Shown here: positions 12,109-22,765 of the stretch, piece after piece
Position numbering within the stretch: position 1 is the stretch's first letter
Layout: every line of letters starts with the position of its first letter
Assembly: GCA_026874595.1 (NCBI GenBank)
Contig: CM049320.1
Span: 11,683,964-11,747,963 of the forward strand
DNA length: 64,000 nt
From: Sipunculus nudus
Taxonomy: Eukaryota > Annelida > Sipuncula > Golfingiida > Sipunculidae
Reading direction: 5' to 3'
The notes under the pieces: generated by a model
Told to the model about the DNA's origin: nothing
Databases searched by the model: none
What the model saw: only the letters and a program-made list of their open reading frames with translations
Translations under genes and position numbers: made by a program

Positions 12109-13543
12109 TGTAGCAGTATGACATTTCGTCATAGCGCTAAGCTTATGTACAAGCGCGGTCATTTTTAAGGGTTTATTTACGGCCAGAATTCATGGAGTTC
12201 TTACGGTATTCCTTATAAGGAATAAGCTGATCCGGGTCTCGCTGCATGAAAACAGGTCTCGCTGTGACGCTGTAGATTCATGTGAATTTGGCGCAAGATA
12301 AGAGGAGGTAACTTCTGGTTCGTAGTTCTCATGTCAAATTAACGTTTACTCTTTCGTTTCATGTTACGTTCATCACGTGTCAATTCTCAGTTCTTTTTTA
12401 TTGCTCGACGGAAAGTTGACCAGAGCCAATCCATCCCATAATTTATTAAATGGAATGTTCCCACCTGGCTTATTTTGTAGTCCATAAAATCCGCGAGTTT
12501 TCTGTATGCTTTCATGTGCATAATACTACATAAGCTGCAAGTAATTGCCTTAATTTATGTACTTGTTTTTGATAGCATTCAAGTAAGTTGTGGTTTAGCG
12601 AATTTTCTAATATTCCGTGTTCTGTTGACCCAGGCTTGTGCCGTCATGGGTAGATGTGCTTGGCCGTCAGCTGGGCCTCTGTGGACTGCTGTGTCGAGAA
12701 GCAGTTAGAGCTTTCATGATGATGTTTCTGTACCTTGTGGTTACCAGCTGGGCATCTTATTGACGAGATCAACATAGACCAGTTGTGTCTTCATTCCGGT
12801 GTTGATGCTCTTGCCTGTCATGTAGTACTGGATTCATGGTACATGGTTTTATTTTATTTTCTTGGAGTGATATGCTGGTGTGTAAATATTATCCTGTTAA
12901 TATGTCTAAATTTATTGTACTTCGTTTCCCTTAGATTGACACTTTATCATATGATAATAGTATTAGAATAGAGATGTGCATAAAGATATGAGAAGGCTGT
13001 ATTAAGGAAATTCAGCTCAGGGATTAGCTACCCAGGATATTTCTCATTATTATAATCTGGATATAATACTGCAAGCACATTTATATTTTCTGTGGTCAAT
13101 ATATCATTTAAATGCACAGTAGAGGGAGACATTTATTGTCTATTATTCCATGTGTAGATTTTGTATTTTTATATGGTACCTTGACTGTTAAATATAGATG
13201 TAATGAAACAATAATATGACAGTCATCATATCTCACACTGTTCATTAGCTCTACCTTTATTTAATACCAGTATATTATTTTTATGTTTTCACAGAGCCAT
13301 TCCAGCCACGGTGTCGGCCACCTTTAACTATTTAACCTTTAACCTTTAACCTTTTAACTTTAATTTTTACTTGGTTTATAACCTGCATTTTCAACTTTAT
13401 ACTTGACCTTGACCTTGTGCTTCTGCACTTGATGTACGTTATACCAGTGAGTTGTATTCACCCAGGACTCTAATAAAAAGTATGACACTCAACACTGCTG
13501 TACTTCATCTTTATGTACTACGAACCACCGTAGCATGGCTACA
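12109..13543 (+). repeat. 5' LTR
   Basis: 1435 bp, bounded by TG and CA with a 6-bp terminal inverted repeat (TGTAGC/GCTACA). A polyadenylation-type AATAAA lies at 13472-13477, about 65 bp before the end. A short run of CCTTTAA-like units near 13320-13360 is the site of the 8-bp length difference from the 3' LTR. Promoter elements could not be fixed by eye. The open frames inside it recur in both LTRs and look non-coding. Confidence 0.95.
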
Positions 13544-13546
13544 GCT

Positions 13547-13564
13547 TGGTGTCAGAAGTGGGAT
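13547..13564 (+). other. Primer binding site, tRNA-Leu type
   Basis: TGGTGTCAGAAGTGGGAT starts three bases after the 5' LTR. It is complementary to the 3' end, including CCA, of animal cytosolic tRNA-Leu(CAG) as I recall that sequence. It marks where minus-strand DNA synthesis would be primed. Confidence 0.85.
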
Positions 13565-15304
13565 GTGTTGAGCTGAGAAATGATACTTTGTGAATTATGG
13601 GTGATAAAAGGTGGCCGACATCTACGTGAGATGTAGAAGATGGATGTTCCAGACATATGATGGGATTGTTCTTGCTGGTTACGCTATAGTTAAGAGGAGA
13701 TCATTCAGTGATATGAGACAAGACTGTTTATGATAGACTGTTTATGATAGCCAAGCGTTGGTTGTTGATACTTATATCAAGGAGAGATTATTGTTCCAGT
13801 CTTAGAGACAATGAGTGCCAACCACTGAGGCTGCTGATATAGAGACTTTGGTACCTGAACATGTCATTGATGCATATGTGATCTGCAATGAAATATTGAA
13901 TATGTCATCTTTTGCATGTATTATCTTCAGAGAATATTGAATATGTGAATCTTGCATGTATCTTCAGAGAATTTTTAATATGTATACGGCATATTCCTTC
14001 AGCTTACGTGGCTCATTGACACTAGAGTAATGAGCAGTGTTATGATTCATGTTCCAGCTGTATTTGACTTTCGGCTGAGTTTTTATAGCATTATGTCACA
14101 TGTAGAACAGCGATACTCCTTGTCATGTATTGATTTAAAACAACACCTTCCAGCTGAGTTTTATTGTATTGCATATATTGGTTTGGAATAGAACCTCTTC
14201 AGTTGAGTAGTATTTAATTACATATATTGGTTTAAAGCAGTCATTTATCAGCTGAGTAGTATAACCATCCTTTTAATTATTTAAACAAAACCAGTTGTCA
14301 GTATTATATCACAAATAAGGCTGAGCAGTACCTTTTTATCACGTTTTGTTTGAGGAAATTACTTGTTAATCCAGCAATATTCTATTCCATGTATTTGAAA
14401 AAAAAAAAGAGGAAACACAGTTGTAGCTGAGCTATATCATGACCACCAGTAGTGTATGACACTTCAATTGAACTATATTATAGCACAGGTATAGCACATT
14501 TTCTTGTTGAGAACAACCGTTTCAGCCGAGTGATACTGAATCCAATCTCAGGTGTGTTATATTGAACAGAGTTTAAACCTAGTTGGAATTCTAACATAAA
14601 TTTTAATTGTGAATGATTTGTAAACTGAGTAATATCATAATGCATGTATTTGTTGACAGTGTTTTCAGCTGAGGTTTATTTATCATAAGCACTAGTGTTG
14701 ACCGACTCGTCCACGAGTAGTATGGTCGCCGAAGTATTACCTGCTGTGTAAGATTGTACCATATGTATTAAAAAAGGAGTACGAGAGATTAATATTGTAC
14801 TATGTAAAAATAGTATAGACAGCTTTAAGGGTTCTGCTGAGTGTTATTAGGCTTGGTACATATAGTGAGATAACAGAGGTCAATAACTTTTGACCGTTTA
14901 AATATTGTCAGTATTGACAGTTTGGTGGATTGCCAGTAGTTTGGGTTAACCTTGTCAGTTTTGAATTTTTGCCGAGTACCAGTTAATGAAATCATTTTTG
15001 TGTTGTTTTTGTTTTGAATATTAGGGTTAACCTAAAACTGTAGGCATTGTGAGATTGCTATATACTCCATTATTTTGTCAAAGGGAAACGAAGGACACAA
15101 CATTTCATATTGTCTTGCATATTTTATTTTTTTTTATATGTAACATTGTTAATTTCTTTGATAACCCAACTGTTTGAAGTGGCCTGTTGATGTCACTTTT
15201 GATATTTTGTTGATTTGAGGCTGCAGTCAGAGATATCAGGTGGGTTTTTTTTGGGTATCTGTCGTGGCTAATCACTGTTGTAACTGATAGAAGTTTCTTT
15301 ACCC
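13565..15304 (+). other. Long untranslated leader of the LTR element
   Basis: About 1.7 kb between the primer site and gag, with no sizeable open frame. Short phrases around CAGCTGAGT or CCAGCTGAGTT recur between about 14050 and 14700 (for example CTTCCAGCTGAGTTTTAT and TTATCAGCTGAGTAGTAT). Packaging or dimerisation signals would be expected here but none can be identified from sequence alone. Confidence 0.6.
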
Positions 15305-16783
15305 ATGCATTTCTCAGTTACTGTTGAGTATTACTGGGTAGTCATTTTCCTAGGGATTTTATTGAATTTTGTCAGTGGCAATAGTAAGAGTATCGTCATG
15401 ACAGACGCCAAGATTTCGGAATTAGAGGAACGTCTTAAGACTATGGAGGCCAGTAGAGCCCCACAGAGCCGGGTATTATATACTTACCGGAAAGTGAGCA
15501 AGTTCGGAGGTGATAGTGATGAATTAGAGGATTGGATTACTGAGGCTCGTGCTGCAATCCAGGCACAAGGATTGGACGATGATACTGCAGTGAATTTTCT
15601 TCTTGCAAATTTGGAAGGCTCGGCAAGGAGAGAAGTCAAATTTGTGCCAGAGGAGAAACGTCAAAAGCCGGAACAGATATTCACAATACTGGAAGAAGCG
15701 TTTGGAGAGAAAATGTCTGCGTCCCAGATACTTGACATATTCTACCACCGAGAACAACGCCCAAGAGAGAGCCTGCGTGATTTCTCACATGCGTTAAGAT
15801 GCATTATAGATCGGGCCATAAAGAAAGACAGAGATTGTGTTGCTAATAAAGATAAGACGCTCAGGGATAGATTCGCCGAGCATGTACGAGATTCAGATTT
15901 GCGGAAGGACCTTATTCAACTTAAATATGATAGAAAAGCTATGACTTTCCAGGAATTACGTGATGAGGCCATTCGGCGTACTGAGGAAGGCACTTCACCC
16001 ACGTATACACAAGAAATGAAAGTTGCCTGTAGTTGCTCTCAGGAGCAAAGGTCAAGCGGCCCAACGGAGGAGCAACTTGCTAAGATTGTCGAAGAGCAAG
16101 CACGCCTCATGAATATTGTTGCTAAGCAGCAACAGGTTCAAGAACAGTTACTAAGTCAACAGCAGGAATTAATGGAGATGTTGACTAAGAAACCGGAGAA
16201 ACCTTTTAGTAGCCCAAGGGATTACGACGAGCCTGCACACGTGATGGGGAAACCAAGAGCAGAAACTAAGGGTAAACAGGCATATGGCAGAAAACCACCA
16301 AGGAGGACCCCCCTGGAGAGCATTCAATGTTATAGTTGTCACCAATATGGGCATGTTGCTAGGGAATGTCCTTTTCGTCTCACAGGATTTCCTCCATCAT
16401 GTTATGGCTACAATGCTCCCAACACGCCGCAACCACTTCCGATTAACCCCTCATATCCGTCAAGTTATGCAATGTCCCCACCCTGTTCTGGAATGCCACA
16501 AGGTCCCTTACAAGGATATACCCAGGGCACACCTCAGTTGAATGTAAATCGGCCCTCTCGGGTCAACCCTGCCTGTCCACCGCCAGGAGGAAACACAAAT
16601 ATTGGGAAAGAGCACCACCCAGAGATTTCTAAGGTAGAGGCTCAATCAGACGGACTTGCAAAACAGATCATGGAAAAGACCATAGGAAACAGGCCAGAAG
16701 TTACAATTAAGATAGCAGGTGTTTCGGTTAAGTGTCTTGTTGATTCTGGATCTCAGGTTTCTACTGTGAGCGAGTTTCTTTGA
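15305..16783 (+). CDS. gag: Gag polyprotein with N-terminal part of protease
   Basis: This 492-codon frame encodes the structural protein of the retrotransposon. Residues around 80-250 (EDWITEARAAIQ, LLANLEGSARREV, FYHREQRPRESLRDF) look like the capsid domain of Ty3 gag and of the host-domesticated Arc/PNMA proteins. A Gln/Glu-rich coiled-coil-like stretch lies at about 250-295. A CCHC zinc knuckle (CYSCHQYGHVAREC) at residues 342-355 is the nucleic-acid-binding motif. A Pro-rich segment follows, then the start of an aspartic protease with the catalytic DSG at 480-482. The frame stops 12 codons later. The ATG at 15305 adds a hydrophobic 31-residue leader; the ATG at 15398 (MTDAKISELEERLK) looks like the more usual gag start. 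The rest of protease continues in the next frame. Confidence 0.9.
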   Translation: MHFSVTVEYYWVVIFLGILLNFVSGNSKSIVMTDAKISELEERLKTMEASRAPQSRVLYTYRKVSKFGGDSDELEDWITEARAAIQAQGLDDDTAVNFLLANLEGSARREVKFVPEEKRQKPEQIFTILEEAFGEKMSASQILDIFYHREQRPRESLRDFSHALRCIIDRAIKKDRDCVANKDKTLRDRFAEHVRDSDLRKDLIQLKYDRKAMTFQELRDEAIRRTEEGTSPTYTQEMKVACSCSQEQRSSGPTEEQLAKIVEEQARLMNIVAKQQQVQEQLLSQQQELMEMLTKKPEKPFSSPRDYDEPAHVMGKPRAETKGKQAYGRKPPRRTPLESIQCYSCHQYGHVARECPFRLTGFPPSCYGYNAPNTPQPLPINPSYPSSYAMSPPCSGMPQGPLQGYTQGTPQLNVNRPSRVNPACPPPGGNTNIGKEHHPEISKVEAQSDGLAKQIMEKTIGNRPEVTIKIAGVSVKCLVDSGSQVSTVSEFL

Positions 16784-19700
16784 GGACTATTTAAAACACT
16801 TAAGCGGTATAGGTCAAGTAGGACCAGTGGATTGGTTGAGCTTAAAAGCGGCGAATGGTTTAGAGGTTCCTTACACTGGGCTGATAGTCACAGATGTTGA
16901 AGTCGACGGCGAAAGTGTCAAAGACGTTGGAATATTGGTCGTCAAGGACACACCACATACGAAGGAGAAACGCACTGCCTTGCCTGGGGTGCTTGGAACA
17001 AACATAATGAATAAACTCATTAACTTCAAGGTCAATATGGATGTGAATCAGGACAGAGTTGATGTCGAACATCCTCCAAAGTCTGGTTTTGTTCGTATTG
17101 TGGGGATCAACGAGATTATGATCCCACCAGAATCTGTACTGGAAGTTAAGGTAAGGGGTCCCCTAGGGAGTAGAAAATCGTTAGTTGAGCCTTTGGAGAC
17201 ACCACTTCCGGGTACTGTACAAGTCCCATCTACATGTGTTGATGCCAGCAAAGGGTATTTTACCCTGCCGTTGAGCAATTTTGGTCAAAGTACTGTAAAA
17301 CTAAGGCCTGGTACTCGGGTTGGACGGTTGGAAGAACCAATAGACGTGAAGGAGTTACCTCAGGTTAAAGTAGAGTTGCAAGCCAATGAAATTTTGATAT
17401 CTACACATTCTTGTGAATCTGAACATGGGGATAATATGCCGGAGGGATTAGAACTTCCACAAGTCGAGAAAAGGGAAACATTACGGAAATTTAAGGAACT
17501 TGTAGCAGAATACAGAGGAGTATTTGTGGAAGATACAGAGACACTAGGGCGGACCACAGTTGTGCAACATCCTATAAAGACTACGGATGAGATACCTATA
17601 GTGCAAGCATACAGGAGGATACCCCCTCATTTATGGGAGGAAGTCAAAGAACACTTGAGAGAGCTGAGTCAGAAAGGCATCATTAGAGAAAGCTGCTCTC
17701 CATATGCATCACCAATTGTATTGGTACGTAAGAAAAACGGACGAATGAGAATCTGTGTGGATTACAGGTTACTAAACCGAAAGATTCCAAGGGATGCCAC
17801 ACCTCTTCCAAGGATTAACGAATCCCTGGAGGCACTAGCAAACTCACGACTTTTCACAACCTTAGACCTCGCGGCTGCTTACAACCAGATAGAGGTGCTA
17901 GAGGAGGACCGCCACGAAACGGCATTTACAACGCCTTTTGGGTTGATGGAGTACAACAGAATGCCGTTTGGTTTGTCAAACGCTCCAGCCACTTTTATGA
18001 GGCTAATGAATACGGTTTTCAGAGATGATATTCTCCAAACGGTTATCATCTATTTAGATAACATAATCATTTTCAGTCGTACAGAGGAAGAACACCTTGA
18101 TCGCTTGAGAAATGTCTTTGCCAAACTTGAGAAACATGGGCTAAAATTACAAACAGACAAGTGTACCTTTATGAAGGAAAAGGTCCATTTTTTGGGACAT
18201 GTCGTTTCCAAAGAAGGGGTCAGTACAGATCCTGAAAAGATCAGGGCGGTGTCAGATTGGGTCAGGCCAAAAACGCTTCAGGAGCTTCGCCGTTTTCTCG
18301 GATTTGTGATGTATTATGCCCGTTTTGTGAAAAACTTTGCTCACAAGGCTGACCCCTTGCACAAGCTAGTTGCGGCAGCAATAGACAGGAGTAAATCACG
18401 GCGTCAGAACCGGAGGACAAACGTAGAGGAATTATGGCAAGAGAAACATGAACAAGCCTTCAAAGACATCAAGGAGAGTCTTACCTCTGCCCCACTATTG
18501 GCTTACCCGGATTTTACAAAACGGTTCATACTAGAAGTTGATGCATCGCATCAAGGATTAGGAGCCATACTAAGCCAGGAGCAGCATGATGGACGCAAAG
18601 TAGTTGCATATGCTAGCCGTGGACTCAGGAAGGCGGAACTAAACATGGAAAACTATAGCACCAGAAAGTTAGAGCTGTTGGCGCTCAAATGGGGCATTGA
18701 AAAATTTGCTGATTACTTGCAAGGAGCTCACTTCGAGGTCTGGACGGACAACAATCCATTGGTCTACCTCCAGCAGAAAAGTAGACCTACCGCTGTAGAG
18801 CAGAGGTGGGTGTCAGCCCTAGCTGCTTTTGACTTTACTATAAGGTATAGAGCAGGAAAAACAAACCGACATACAGATGCTCTTTCACGTCAGGAGGAGA
18901 GGCCGTGGGATGTCCATGTAGACACAGGAACAGAGACTTGTGCAATTCTCTGTCAGACAACAGCTCTCTCTCCCGAAATTTTAAGCTCAGGTATACAACA
19001 AATGGAGATAACAGGGGTAATGGATGAGGCTACTCCATGGCCGAACTACAATAAAATTGACCTGAGTCAGCTCCAGGACAATGACCCGGATATTGGTCTT
19101 GTAAAGAAAATGTGGATGAAGAAACAGAAGATAGCCCCTAACCAGAGAAAGAAGTTTACCCGGAATCAGCAAGCTTTACTTAAGCAGTGGGACAGGTTAG
19201 AGGAGGATAATGGAATCCTCTACAGAAGAGTGAGAGATCCTCGTGCGGGCGAACTAAGGCAGATAGTATTGCCAGATATCCTCAAGGAAGAAGTCATGAA
19301 GGGTCTGCATGACCAACATGGCCATCAGGCCCGAGACCGTACGGAAATCTTAATTAGATCCAGATGCTACTGGCCAGGTTTGCACAAGGATGTTGTACAG
19401 TACGTGCAGAGGTGCAACAGATGTGCCATTTCTAAGCAACAGAGGGTTAGAACACCTTTGGGAAAGCTGCTAGCCAGCCAGCCATTAGAAGTTGTCGCCA
19501 TCGATTACACGCAGATTGAGAAGTTTGGTGAAGGCAAGGAGAACATTTTGGTCTTGACTGACGTCTTCACAAAATGGACAGTGACGGTGATCACTAGTGA
19601 CCAGAAAGCCTCGACTGTAGCAAAAGTACTCGTTAAAGAGTGGTTTAGAAAATTCGGTCCACCCTTAAGAATTCACTCGGACCAGGGCCGTGATTTTGAG

Positions 19701-20633
19701 GCCAAAATTGTGCAAGAGTTATGTAAAGTTTATGGGGTTAAGAGGTCACATTCCACATCCTACCATCCTCAAGGAAACGCCCAGGTGGAGCGTTTCAACC
19801 GATCTCTGCATGACTTGCTGAGGACACTTCCACCGGATAAAAAGTAGCATTGGCAAGAATACTTAGGACACGTTACATTTGCATATAACACGACCCCGCA
19901 TGCGAGCACGGGGTACACACCGTATTTTCTGCTCTATGGAAGAGAGGCACACTTGCCCATAGATATAAAGTTAGGGATCAGTACTCCCGAACCACCAGAT
20001 GATATGCACGATTGGGTAGTAAACCACATGGAGAAAATGAAGGTGGCCTATAAGCATGTGCAACAAAGACTGCAAGTGGCAGCGGCAACGCGCAAGGAGA
20101 TATATGATCGAAGGGCTAGACCAGCCCCCCTTGAAGTAGGAACTCTAGTACTGAGACGTCGCCATGGCATCCAGGGTCTTAAAAAAATTCAAGATGCCTA
20201 TTGTCCTGAGCCATACAAAGTTCTGCAAAGAAGAGGGCTTCAGGATGTGTATCAGATAGCCCCTGTAGATGGATTAGGAAATCTAACATGGGTGAATCGT
20301 GCAGATCTAAAGAAATGCCTTTTTCCAGTTGATGAAAATAAGGAATTCCAACCGGAACCTAACATATCGAATTCTGAGAGGACAGCTGAGTCAACAGATG
20401 AGTCCGACCTAGAGGATTTCCATATAGAGATTGGACCTACTTGTGAACCATTGAGACATGAGAAGGGTCAAGATTATGGAGAGAGTCATTCCGAAATAGT
20501 CCCACGGCGGACCATGCGTCCAAACGCAGGACAGCATTCAAATCCACACATGGAACCCAAGTCCGTGGCTCATAAAGCTAGGACTAGTCAGTTATTCATC
20601 GAAGGGCTTGACGATATAGAGATTGCCTATTGA
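16782..20633 (+). pseudogene. pol: Pol: protease remainder, reverse transcriptase, RNase H, integrase (disabled)
   Basis: One reading frame, offset +1 from gag, runs from the middle of protease to 20633, interrupted by a TAG at 19845-19847. The open part from the ATG at 16827 is 1006 codons. Reverse transcriptase shows VRKKNGRMRICVDYR, the first catalytic Asp in TLDLAAAYNQIE and the PFGLSNAPATFMR block. Its second motif reads YLDN (codons 18051-18062) where the family has YLDD. RNase H shows LEVDASHQGLGA, RKLELLALKW and WTDNNPLVYL. Integrase has an HHCC zinc site (HDQHGHQ to CNRC) and a catalytic D893-X58-D952-X35-E988 triad. The TAG falls 31 codons after the triad Glu. The same frame then continues with the integrase C-terminal domain (19848-20633). 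Frame break, YLDN and TAG each argue against function. Confidence 0.92.
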
Positions 20634-20877
20634 TATTTTGTTTAGTGGATGGCTTGTTCAGGAACAAGGGTATTAAGATAAGCAGTTGGTTCATTGTAAT
20701 TGTAGTCATTTGTTTTGTTTTGGTTAATCCTGAGGGGTTTAGCTTAGTAGTCCTAAAGTCAGACTGCTATTCGTTCTTGTTGTTGATCTCATTGCTGACT
20801 GCAGTCTGTTGGGTTCCCTTCCCAAGTTTTGCAGATGTTGTACATTCCAGAATGTACAAGGAATTAAGTGAGGTTTT

Positions 20878-20889
20878 AGGGGGGGAGGA
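20878..20889 (+). other. Polypurine tract
   Basis: AGGGGGGGAGGA lies immediately before the TG of the 3' LTR. This is the expected site and composition for the plus-strand primer of an LTR element. Confidence 0.9.
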
Positions 20890-22332
20890 TGTAGCAGTAT
20901 GACATTTCGTCATAGCGCTAAGCTTATGTACAAGCGCGGTCATTTTTAAGGGTTTATTTACGGCCAGAATTCATGGAGTTCTTACGGTATTCCTTATAAG
21001 GAATAAGCTGATCCGGGTCTCGCTGCATGAAAACAGGTCTCGCTGTGACGCTGTAGATTCATGTGAATTTGGCGCAAGATAAGAGGAGGTAACTTCTGGT
21101 TCGTAGTTCTCATGTCAAATTAACGTTTACTCTTTCGTTTCATGTTACGTTCATCACGTGTCAATTCTCAGTTCTTTCTTATTGCTCGACGGAAAGTTGA
21201 CCAGAGCCAATCCATCCCATAATTTATTAAATGGAATGTTCCCACCTGGCTTATTTTGTAGTCCATAAAATCCGCGAGTTTTCTGTATGCTTTCATGTGC
21301 ATAATACTACATAAGCTGCAAGTAATTGCCTTAATTTATGTGCTTGTTTTTGATAGCATTCAAGTAAGTTGTGGTTTAGCGAATTTTCTAATATTCCGTG
21401 TTCTGTTGACCCAGGCTTGTGCCGTCATGGGTAGATGTGCTTGGCCGTCAGCTGGGCCTCTGTGGACTGCTGTGTCGAGAAGCAGTTAGAGCTTTCATGA
21501 TGATGTTTCTGTACCTTGTGGTTACCAGCTGGGCATCTTATCGACGAGATCAACATAGACCAGTTGTGTCTTCATTCCGGTGTTGATGCTCTTGCCTGTC
21601 ATGTAGTACTGGATTCATGGTACATGGTTTTATTTTATTTTCTTGGAGTGATATGCTGGTGTGTAAATATTATCCTGTTAATATGTCTAAATTTATTGTA
21701 CTTCGTTTCCCTTAGATTGACACTTTATCATATGATAATAGTATTAGAATAGAGATGTGCATAAAGATATGAGAAGGCTGTATTAAGGAAATTCAGCTCA
21801 GGGATTAGCTACCCAGGATATTTCTCATTATTATAATCTGGATATAATACTGCAAGCACATTTATATTTTCTGTGGTCAATCTATCATTTAAATGCACAG
21901 TAGAGGGAGACATTTATTGTCTATTATTCCATGTGTAGATTTTGTATTTTTATATGGTACCTTGACTGTTAAATATAGATGTAATGAAACAATAATATGA
22001 CAGTCATCATATCTCACACTGTTCATTAGCTCTACCTTTATTTAATACCGGTATATTATTTTTATGTTTTCACAGAGCCATTCCAGCCAAGGTGTCGGCC
22101 ACCTTTAACTATTTAACTATTTAACCTTTAACCTTTAACCTTTTAACTTTAATTTTTACTTGGTTTATAACCTGCATTTTCAACTTTATACTTGACCTTG
22201 ACCTTGTGCTTCTGCACTTGATGTACGTTATACCAGTGAGTTGTATTCACCCAGGACTCTAATAAAAAGTATGACACTCAACACTGCTGTACTTCATCTT
22301 TATGTACTACGAACCACCGTAGCACGGCTACA
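20890..22332 (+). repeat. 3' LTR
   Basis: 1443 bp and nearly identical to the 5' LTR. By eye the differences are about seven substitutions and an extra 8-bp TATTTAAC unit near 22115. The AATAAA signal is at 22261-22266. It is followed by TATATATC of the target site. Confidence 0.95.
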
Positions 22333-22408
22333 TATATATCGTTCATCATTGATGGAGATGGTCAGATTACTGACAGTTCATTCTGGGGGAATCAAACCAA
22401 ACCACGGG

Positions 22409-22570
22409 TGTCAATATGGGGGTTGGGGCGGTGGGATTATATACCCCTCCTCCAACTTTTTGGCAAGGGGGATGGTCAATGTAATTATTATTCATAGAAT
22501 AGTATTAATATATTGCAAATAAAATCTATTAATAAATAAAATTATAGACGTTGGTTCCATTTATGGGTTT
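22409..22570 (-). repeat. Right, inverted copy of the repeat flanking the LTR element
   Basis: On the minus strand it reads through TAATATTTCTGAGTAAACC, CATAAATGGA, CATTGACCATCCCCCTTGCC and AAAAAGT to ATTGAC. This is the same order as 11560-11702 on the plus strand, so the two copies face each other across the retrotransposon. Confidence 0.6.
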
Positions 22571-22689
22571 ACTCAGAAATATTATATCTAAACCTGGTAT
22601 AGAGTTAACTTAAACTAAAAACATAATATCTTATTTTCTAAATCTTACTCTGAATTGTAATATATTTAAAATTTAATTTATTATTTATA

Positions 22690-22734
22690 TTTGAAATATG
22701 TCCAAAATACGCTAGGTTATGTGTATGTAAGAGC

Positions 22735-22765
<31 letters not shown>

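Larger units (their letters stand above)
12109..22332 (+). mobile_element. Full-length Ty3/Gypsy LTR retrotransposon, young but defective
   Basis: Two long terminal repeats of about 1.44 kb bound an internal region with a tRNA-type primer site, gag, a pol region in the order protease, reverse transcriptase, RNase H, integrase, and a purine tract. That domain order defines Ty3/Gypsy. Each LTR begins TGTAGC and ends GCTACA. By eye the LTRs differ at about seven positions plus one 8-bp indel, so the insertion is recent. It sits in a TA-rich site; TATA flanks both ends (12105-12108 and 22333-22336), consistent with a 4-bp target duplication, although the TA tract makes its length uncertain. The coding region carries a frame break inside protease, a changed catalytic residue in reverse transcriptase and a stop codon in integrase, so this copy is very unlikely to move on its own. 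Confidence 0.95.

Noticed and set aside
12514-12971. Open frames of 64 and 78 codons in the LTR, repeated at 21295-21752
   Set aside because: They are duplicated only because the LTRs are duplicated. They have no domain, and they fall where LTR regulatory and leader sequence is expected.
13320-13365. CCTTTAA-type repeats considered as telomere-like sequence
   Set aside because: The unit is not the TTAGGG repeat, it is very short, and it lies inside both LTRs.
20630-20902. Hydrophobic 90-codon frame after pol, possible envelope-like ORF3
   Set aside because: It has no ATG at its 5' end (it begins TTG), runs into the 3' LTR, and shows no envelope motif. It may be a chance frame in a T-rich stretch.
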